Assembly (NCBI GenBank): GCA_030695415.1
Contig: JAUYQZ010000003.1
Coordinates: forward strand, 124,001-188,000
Reading direction: 5' to 3'
Length of the DNA stretch: 64,000 bases
Source: Hylemonella sp.
GTDB taxonomy: Bacteria > Pseudomonadota > Gammaproteobacteria > Burkholderiales > Burkholderiaceae_C
Shown here: positions 57,899 through 64,000 of the stretch, in pieces
Position numbering within the stretch: position 1 is the stretch's first letter
How the letters are laid out: each line of letters opens with the position of its first letter
Made by a program: the position numbers and the translations under genes
Notes under the pieces: model-generated
The model's input: the letters and a program-made list of their open reading frames with translations, nothing else
What the model was told of the DNA's origin: nothing
The model's database searches: none

Positions 57899-58780
57899 AT
57901 GGATTTTGAACAGTTCGTCCTCGGGCACGAACCGGCCATCCGGCTCGGCTTCTTCCTTGGCATCTTCATCCTCGTGGCCCTGTGGGAGACCCTGGCGCCG
58001 CAGCGCGCCCGCCGGCTCACGCGGCTGTACCGATGGAGCAGCAACCTGGGCCTGGTCGTCCTCAATACGGTCGTCGTGCGCCTGCTGTTCCCGGCCGCCG
58101 CAGTTGGCGTCGCAGCCTTCGCCGCCGCCGAGGGCTGGGGCCTGCTGAACCATTACGCCGTGCCCTTCTGGCTGGCCGTACCGCTGGCCGTGGTCGCCAT
58201 GGACTTCGTCATCTGGCTGCAGCACGTCATGGTGCATGCCGTGCCGGCCCTGTGGCGCCTGCACCGGGTGCACCACGCCGATCTGGACTACGACCTGACG
58301 ACCGGCGCGCGCTTCCACCCCCTGGAGATCGTGCTGTCCATGCTGATCAAGTTCGCTGCCATCGTGGTGCTGGGCGCGCCGGTGCTCGCGGTGGTGATCT
58401 TCGAAGTCCTGCTCAACGCCACGGCCATGTTCAACCACGGCAACATCCGCCTGGGCGCCGGGGTGGACCGCGTGCTGCGCTGGTTCGTGGTGACGCCCGA
58501 TATGCACCGGGTTCACCACTCGGTGGAAGACGACGAGTGCAACTCCAACTTCGGCTTCAACCTGACCTGGTGGGACCGCCTCTTCGGCACCTACCGCGAG
58601 CAGCCGCGTGCCGGCCAGCTCGGCATGACCATCGGCATCCGCGGGCACGACGATGCGCGCGAGGTCAACCGCCTCGACGGCATGCTGCTGCTGCCCTTCC
58701 AGGGCGAGATCAGCGACTACGCCATCAACCGGCGCAACTTCGCCGAGGAAGAGCGCCGCGCGCAGGATCCCCACCGATGA
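57899..58780 (+). CDS. Sterol desaturase / fatty acid hydroxylase family membrane protein
   Basis: A 293-residue polytopic protein with four hydrophobic segments and the di-iron histidine boxes of the family: LQHVMVHAVP, LWRLHRVHHADLDYD, ARFHPLE, MFNHGN and MHRVHHSVEDDE. This suggests an oxygen-dependent C-H hydroxylase or desaturase acting on a lipid. The substrate is unknown. The ATG has CGGAGA upstream, and the stop overlaps the next start by 4 bases, coupling it to the TVP38-DUF1499 gene. Confidence 0.88.
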   Translation: MDFEQFVLGHEPAIRLGFFLGIFILVALWETLAPQRARRLTRLYRWSSNLGLVVLNTVVVRLLFPAAAVGVAAFAAAEGWGLLNHYAVPFWLAVPLAVVAMDFVIWLQHVMVHAVPALWRLHRVHHADLDYDLTTGARFHPLEIVLSMLIKFAAIVVLGAPVLAVVIFEVLLNATAMFNHGNIRLGAGVDRVLRWFVVTPDMHRVHHSVEDDECNSNFGFNLTWWDRLFGTYREQPRAGQLGMTIGIRGHDDAREVNRLDGMLLLPFQGEISDYAINRRNFAEEERRAQDPHR

Positions 58781-60210
58781 CGCGCATCCTGCCCCGCCTG
58801 CTGCTCGTCCTGGCACTGCTGGCGGCCATCGCCGCCGCCATCGTCTGGCGCGAGCGCTTCGACGCCGCCGCCCTGCAGGCCTGGGTGCAAGGGGCCGGTA
58901 CGGCCGGGCCGCTGCTCTTCATCGCCGTCTATGCCCTGGCCACCGTGCTCTTCCTGCCCGGCTCGGTCATCACGCTGGCCGGCGGCGCGCTGTTCGGCCC
59001 GTTCTGGGGCACGCTGTGGAACCTCAGCGGCGCCACGCTGGGCGCCGCGCTGGCCTTCCTGATCGCGCGCTACCTGGGCGCCGACTGGGTGGCACGCCGC
59101 GCCGGCCCGCGCCTGACCCGGCTCAACGAGGGCGTGGCGGCCGAAGGCTGGCGCTTCGTCGCCTTCGTGCGCCTGGTGCCGCTGTTCCCCTTCAACCTGC
59201 TGAACTATGCGCTGGGCCTGACGCGCGTGCCCTTCGGCGCCTACGTCTTGGCCTCCGCGCTCTTCATGCTGCCCGGCACCTTCGCCTACACCTGGCTGGG
59301 CTATGCCGGGCGCGAGGCGCTGGCCGGCGGCGAGGGCCTGGTGCGCAACGGGCTCATCGCACTGGCGCTGCTGGCCGCCACGGCTTTCCTGCCGCGCTGG
59401 ATCGGCCGGCTGCGTGCCGCCCGCAGTACCGGGCCCCTCACCCATCACCCTGAATCTGAAACATCTCCCATGACTGTCATCTCCCGTCCCTACTCCCACC
59501 CCGCCCTCGCCGGCCTGCTGCTGGGCCTCATCACCCTGACCATCGCTGTCATCGGCGGCATCGGCGCGCGCCAGGGCTGGTGGCATTTCCTGCCGGCCCT
59601 GCAATGGGCCGAGTGGGCGGCTTACGGTGCCGCGCTCGCGCTGGTGCTGTCCTTCACCGGCCTCGTACAGGCCCGCCCGGGGGCCCGCCGGCGCGGCCTC
59701 GTACTGGCCGTGCTGGGCACGCTGGCCTCGCTGCCGCTGGTACTCATGGCCATCCAGTGGGAATACGCCACCCGCGCCTATCCGCCGATCAACGACATCA
59801 GCACCGACACGCAGGACGCCCCGGTGTTCTGGGACATGCCCATCGCCACCGATTACCCCGGCGGCGCGGTCGCCGAGCAGCAGCGCGCGGCCTACCCCGA
59901 CCTGGTCCCGCTGCAGCTGGCGCTGGCGCCGGCGCAAGCCTACGAGTACGCGCTGGCCGTGGTGAAGGAACAAGGCTGGGAGATCGTCTCCACCGCGCCC
60001 GAGGAAGGCCGCATCGAGGCCATGGCCCGCAGCCGCCTGTACGGCTTCGTCGACGAAGTCGCCGTCCGCGTGAGCGCCGAGGGCAGCGGCGCCAAGGTGG
60101 ACGTGCGGTCGCGCTCGCGCACCGGCCGCATCGACCGCGGCGTCAATGCCAAACGCATCCGCGCCTACCTGGCGGCGGTGGCCGCACAGGCCGGACAAAT
60201 CCACAAATGA
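58777..60210 (+). CDS. TVP38/TMEM64 (DedA-like) membrane protein fused in frame to DUF1499
   Basis: A single open frame of 477 residues. Residues 1 to about 220 are a TVP38/DedA-superfamily membrane protein (LFLPGSVITLAGGALFGPFW, FVRLVPLFPFNLLNYALGLT). A polar linker (RSTGPLTHHPESETSPM) leads to a second part (from about 232) with three helices and a DUF1499 domain (PVFWDMPIATDYPGG, EGRIEAMARSRLYGFVDEVA). An ATG at 59470 opens exactly where a stand-alone DUF1499 protein would start, so separate or additional initiation there is possible. Functions are unknown; DedA-like proteins act as lipid scramblases or transporters. Confidence 0.8.
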   Translation: MTRILPRLLLVLALLAAIAAAIVWRERFDAAALQAWVQGAGTAGPLLFIAVYALATVLFLPGSVITLAGGALFGPFWGTLWNLSGATLGAALAFLIARYLGADWVARRAGPRLTRLNEGVAAEGWRFVAFVRLVPLFPFNLLNYALGLTRVPFGAYVLASALFMLPGTFAYTWLGYAGREALAGGEGLVRNGLIALALLAATAFLPRWIGRLRAARSTGPLTHHPESETSPMTVISRPYSHPALAGLLLGLITLTIAVIGGIGARQGWWHFLPALQWAEWAAYGAALALVLSFTGLVQARPGARRRGLVLAVLGTLASLPLVLMAIQWEYATRAYPPINDISTDTQDAPVFWDMPIATDYPGGAVAEQQRAAYPDLVPLQLALAPAQAYEYALAVVKEQGWEIVSTAPEEGRIEAMARSRLYGFVDEVAVRVSAEGSGAKVDVRSRSRTGRIDRGVNAKRIRAYLAAVAAQAGQIHK

Positions 60211-60295
60211 CCCCGGGTACGCCCATTTTGCGCACAATGTCCGACGACCGTTCCCTCACGGGAGCGGCCTCCCTTCATCTGAACGAGAGATCGAC

Positions 60296-61174
<879 letters not shown>

Positions 61175-61188
61175 GTTTTCACGCCACC

Positions 61189-62145
61189 ATGCACGACACC
61201 CTCACCCTGCTGCAGCAGGTCGCCTTCCCCGCCATTGATCGGCTGGGCACGGCCACCCTGCAGGTCAACCTCGGCTACCGCTGCAACCAGAGCTGCCTGC
61301 ACTGCCACGTCAACGCCGGGCCGAACCGCACGGAGATGATGGACGAGGAGCTGCTCGCCCTCATCCCGCAGGTGCTGGCCGCGCGCAAGATCGGCACGCT
61401 GGACTTGACCGGCGGTGCACCCGAGTTGCACCCCGGCTTTCGCGACCTGGTGCGCGCCGCCCGCGCGCTGGGCGTGCACGTGATCGACCGCTGCAATCTC
61501 ACCATCCTGCACGAGAGCGGCCACGAGGACCTGGCCGACTTCCTGGCCGCGCAACAGGTGGAGGTGATCGCCTCCCTGCCCTGTTACTCCGCCGCCAACG
61601 TGGACCGCCAGCGCGGCGACGGCGTGTTCGACAAGAGCATTGCCTCGCTGCAGCGGCTCAACGCCCTGGGCTACGGCAGGCCGGAATCCGGCCTGCGGCT
61701 CAACCTGGTCTACAACCCGCAGGGCCCCTCGCTGCCGCCCGACCAGCAGCGCCTGCAGGCCGACTACCAGCGCGAGCTGCACGCGCACTTCGGCATCGTG
61801 TTCAACGCGCTCTACGCACTGGCCAACATGCCCATCCAGCGCTTCGGCTCCACGCTGGTGTCCAAGGGCACGTTCGCGGACTACCTCGATCTGCTCCAGC
61901 ACAGCCACCTGAGTGCCAACCTGGCCGGCGTCATGTGCCGCACCCTGGTCAGCGTGGACTGGCAGGGCTGGCTCTACGACTGCGACTTCAACCAGCAGCT
62001 GAACCTGCCGCTGGGCACAGCCGGTGTGCGCCACCACCTGCGCGAGCTGCTGCAGGCCGACGTGGCCGGCGTGCCCATCCGCGTGGCCGGCCACTGCTAT
62101 GGCTGCACCGCCGGCCAGGGCAGCAGTTGCGGCGGCGCGCTCTAG
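61189..62145 (+). CDS. arsS: ArsS-type radical SAM protein (arsenosugar biosynthesis)
   Basis: A 318-residue radical-SAM enzyme. The cluster motif is CNQSCLHCHVNAGPNR, followed by IGTLDLTGGAPELHPGFRDL. A Cys-rich C-terminus (GHCYGCTAGQGSSCGGAL) is typical of ArsS and ends with Cys, not selenocysteine, since the frame has no internal TGA there. ArsS is thought to join a 5'-deoxyadenosyl unit to methylated arsenic on the way to arsenosugars. It lies between the MTAP-like gene and two glycosyltransferases. Confidence 0.88.
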   Translation: MHDTLTLLQQVAFPAIDRLGTATLQVNLGYRCNQSCLHCHVNAGPNRTEMMDEELLALIPQVLAARKIGTLDLTGGAPELHPGFRDLVRAARALGVHVIDRCNLTILHESGHEDLADFLAAQQVEVIASLPCYSAANVDRQRGDGVFDKSIASLQRLNALGYGRPESGLRLNLVYNPQGPSLPPDQQRLQADYQRELHAHFGIVFNALYALANMPIQRFGSTLVSKGTFADYLDLLQHSHLSANLAGVMCRTLVSVDWQGWLYDCDFNQQLNLPLGTAGVRHHLRELLQADVAGVPIRVAGHCYGCTAGQGSSCGGAL

Positions 62146-62156
62146 CCAGGAAGCGC

Positions 62157-62867
62157 ATGGCGCAGCCGACCCTGCACATCGTGATGCCGGTGCTCAACGA
62201 AGCCGCCGGCATCACGGCCACGCTGGGGCAGCTGCAGCCCCTGCTGGCGCGCGGTGCGCGGCTGGTGGTGGCCGACGGCGGCAGCAGCGACGGCACGCGC
62301 GATCTGGTCCACGCGTTCGCCGCACGCCGGTCCGGCGTGCAATGGCTGGATGCGCCGCGTGGCCGCGCACGGCAGATGAACGCCGGTGCACAAGTGTCTG
62401 TTGATGCGGGCGGCGAGACGCCCCTGCTCTTCCTGCACGCCGATACCGCACTGCCCTCCGATGCCGACAGCCTGATCGCCACCGCGCTGGCCGACGGCCG
62501 GCACCACTGGGGCCGCTTCGACGTCGCCATCCAGGGCCGGCACTGGCTGCTGCCGGTGATCGCCTTCTTCATGAACCGGCGCTCGCGCGCCAGCGGCATC
62601 GCCACCGGCGACCAGGCCCTGTTCATGACGCGCGCCGCGTTCGAGGCCGTCCGTGGTTTTCCCGACCAGCCGCTGATGGAAGACATCGAGATCTCGGCCC
62701 GTCTGAAGCGCCTCACCCCCCCGGCCTGCCTGCGCGCGCGCGCGCGCACCTCGGGCCGCCGTTGGGAGACGCACGGCGTCTGGCGCACGGTGCTGCTGAT
62801 GTGGCGGCTGCGCCTGGCCTACTGGCGCGGCGTGCCCGCGGCGCAACTGGCGGAGCGGTACCGGTGA
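62157..62867 (+). CDS. Family 2 glycosyltransferase, arsenosugar-associated (TIGR04283-like)
   Basis: A 236-residue GT-A glycosyltransferase. It starts MAQPTLHIVMPVLNEAAGIT and has ADGGSSDGT, APRGRARQMNAGAQ, FLHADTALP and GDQALFMTRAAFEAVRGFPD followed by LMEDIEIS, which define this small GT2 group. The ATG at 62157 has AGGA upstream. The stop overlaps the next GTG by 4 bases. Members occur next to arsS and arsM and are expected to transfer a sugar during arsenosugar assembly; the donor is not known. Confidence 0.85.
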   Translation: MAQPTLHIVMPVLNEAAGITATLGQLQPLLARGARLVVADGGSSDGTRDLVHAFAARRSGVQWLDAPRGRARQMNAGAQVSVDAGGETPLLFLHADTALPSDADSLIATALADGRHHWGRFDVAIQGRHWLLPVIAFFMNRRSRASGIATGDQALFMTRAAFEAVRGFPDQPLMEDIEISARLKRLTPPACLRARARTSGRRWETHGVWRTVLLMWRLRLAYWRGVPAAQLAERYR

Positions 62868-63484
62868 GCACGCCGCCCCGCCTCGTCGTCTTCGCCAAGG
62901 CGCCACAAGCCGGCCAGGCCAAGACCCGGCTGGCCCCGGCCCTGGGTGCCGAGGGCGCCGCCACGCTGGCGCGCGCATTGCTCCATCACGCCCTGACACA
63001 GGCCCTGGCCGCCGGTGTCGGCCCGGTGGAGCTGTGCATGAGCCCGGCACCGGACAGCGCCGCCTGGCAGGGCCTGCGCCTGCCCGCCGGCATCAGCCGG
63101 GCCGACCAGGGCGAGGGCGACCTCGGCGAGCGCATGGCCCGCGCCGTGCAACGCGTCACCACCGGGTTGCAGCAGCCCGTGCTGCTGTTCGGCACCGACT
63201 GCCCCGCACTCGATGCCACGCAGCTGCGCGCCGCCGCTGCGGCGCTGCACACACACGACGCCGTGCTGCTACCGGTGGCCGATGGCGGTTACGTGCTGAT
63301 CGGCCTGAAGGCGCCCTGCCCCGCCCTGTTCGAGCACATGCCCTGGAGCACGGCCACGGTGGCCGCACAAACATTGCAGCGCCTGGCTGCCCTGGGCCTG
63401 TCCACCTGGGTCGGCCCCACCCTGCACGACATTGACGAACCCGCCGATCTGCGCCATCTTCCCCCTCATCTCCAAGCGAACTGA
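62864..63484 (+). CDS. Arsenosugar-associated glycosyltransferase (TIGR04282-like)
   Basis: A 206-residue nucleotide-sugar-binding protein of the TIGR04282 type. It begins LVVFAKAPQAGQAKTRLAPA, similar to the nucleotidyltransferase-like P-loop of sugar-1-phosphate transferases, and contains LLFGTDCPALDATQLRAAA and LLPVADGGYVLIGLK. The start is GTG at 62864 overlapping the previous stop (GTGA). Together with the neighbouring GT it is a regular part of arsenosugar loci. Confidence 0.85.
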   Translation: MSTPPRLVVFAKAPQAGQAKTRLAPALGAEGAATLARALLHHALTQALAAGVGPVELCMSPAPDSAAWQGLRLPAGISRADQGEGDLGERMARAVQRVTTGLQQPVLLFGTDCPALDATQLRAAAAALHTHDAVLLPVADGGYVLIGLKAPCPALFEHMPWSTATVAAQTLQRLAALGLSTWVGPTLHDIDEPADLRHLPPHLQAN

Positions 63485-63486
63485 CC

Positions 63487-64000
63487 ATGCCTGACATCCC
63501 TTCGACCCACGACCTCGTCCAGGACTACTACGGCCGCCAATTGAGCGGCACGAACGACCTCAAGACCAGCGCCTGCTGCGACGTGAGCAGCCTGCCCGGC
63601 TGGCTCAAGCCCCTGCTGGCACGCATCCATCCCGAGGTGCTGTCGCGCTACTACGGCTGCGGCCTGGTCTGCCCGCCGCTGCTCGAAGGCTGCCGCGTGC
63701 TGGACCTGGGCTGCGGCTCGGGGCGCGACGTCTACGCGCTGGCGCAGCTGGTCGGCCCTACGGGCTCGGTGGTCGGCGTGGACATGACCGACGAGCAGCT
63801 GGCCGTGGCGCGCGCGCACCAGGCCCACCAGGCGCAGGTTTTCGGCTTTGACAACGTGCGCTTCCTGCACGGCTACATCGAGCGACTGGACGAACTCGGT
63901 CTGGAGCACGGCAGCTTCGACGTCATCGTCTCCAACTGCGTGGTCAACCTCTCGCCCGACAAGGACGCCGTGCTGGCCGGCGTGCAGCGCCTGCTCAAGC
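63487..64000 (+). CDS. arsM: ArsM-type arsenite methyltransferase (partial, N-terminal part)
   Basis: The first 171 residues of a SAM-dependent methyltransferase, cut by the window edge. It starts MPDIPSTHDLVQDYYGRQLS and has LKTSACCDVSS and the SAM motif RVLDLGCGSGRDVYALAQLV. Cysteines in KTSACC and SNCVVNLSPDKD fit those that bind arsenite in ArsM. The frame is open to base 64000. It closes the visible part of the arsenosugar cluster, 2 bases after the preceding stop. Confidence 0.85.
   Translation, partial: MPDIPSTHDLVQDYYGRQLSGTNDLKTSACCDVSSLPGWLKPLLARIHPEVLSRYYGCGLVCPPLLEGCRVLDLGCGSGRDVYALAQLVGPTGSVVGVDMTDEQLAVARAHQAHQAQVFGFDNVRFLHGYIERLDELGLEHGSFDVIVSNCVVNLSPDKDAVLAGVQRLLK

Noticed and set aside
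61189-62145. ArsS as a selenoprotein
   Set aside because: The Cys-rich C-terminal motif is encoded with cysteine codons and the stop is a TAG after GGAL; no in-frame TGA occurs in the motif.

Overview
The window is a high-G+C bacterial chromosome segment, most likely from a betaproteobacterium of the order Burkholderiales, probably family Comamonadaceae. The evidence is the gene order rpsB-tsf-pyrH-frr-uppS-cdsA-dxr-rseP-bamA, a Bug-family (TctC-like) binding protein, PhaR plus a second polyhydroxyalkanoate-system protein, a dnaG-rpoD pair whose RpoD has a long Lys/Ala/Pro-rich head, and large repeats around dnaE. The placement comes from gene content and protein character only; no database search was possible.

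Layout. 1-8.7 kb (minus strand): a ribosome, isoprenoid, phospholipid and envelope operon running rpsB, tsf, pyrH, frr, uppS, cdsA, dxr, rseP, bamA (cut by the window edge), with an intrinsic terminator or attenuator between rpsB and tsf. 8.7-14.7 kb (plus): an amidase, a DadA-type D-amino-acid dehydrogenase, an HDOD protein, a metallo-beta-lactamase-fold hydrolase and the NAD(P)HX repair enzyme. 14.7-20.1 kb (mostly minus): an SDR, RNase R, tRNA-Leu (opposite strand), RimO, PhaR, tRNA-Val. 20.2-27.5 kb (plus): an SDR with a palindromic operator, gamma-glutamyltransferase, dnaG, rpoD. 27.6-32.3 kb: dnaE bracketed by two inverted copies of a roughly 0.5 kb palindromic composite repeat. 32.3-38.9 kb (plus): trhO, then a tightly overlapped trio of a solitary solute-binding lipoprotein, a PhnD-like/PAS/GGDEF/EAL protein and a chemoreceptor. 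38.9-42.3 kb: a pirin / WrbA-like / pirin operon divergent from a LysR regulator. 42.3-43.5 kb: a JmjC-type oxygenase gene followed by a decayed copy of the LysR 3' end. 43.5-49.2 kb (plus): a renalase-like oxidoreductase, gluQ, trmB, an RluA-family pseudouridine synthase, an exported beta-rich protein and a Bug protein. 49.3-57.8 kb: a membrane PAS-GGDEF protein, a thiolase, an RsbQ-like hydrolase with a PAS-GGDEF partner, an SCP-x-type thiolase, a fasciclin protein, a TetR regulator, a small PHA protein and an ArsR-rhodanese fusion. 57.9-64 kb (plus): a fatty-acid-hydroxylase-like membrane protein, a TVP38-DUF1499 fusion and an arsenosugar-type set (MTAP-like phosphorylase, ArsS radical SAM, two glycosyltransferases, ArsM cut by the window edge).

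The most interesting items are (i) the palindromic elements around dnaE, in which a constant 19-base sequence sits four times in the loop of stems whose arms change but stay paired; (ii) the binding protein / cyclic-di-GMP / chemoreceptor operon; (iii) the arsenosugar block with an adenine-type MTAP and a divergent ArsR-rhodanese regulator; (iv) RNase R lacking any ATG, GTG or TTG start outside the antisense tRNA-Leu gene; (v) several genes whose -10-like box ends 6-7 bases before the start codon, suggesting leaderless transcripts. All functional calls rest on motifs and family recognition by eye.
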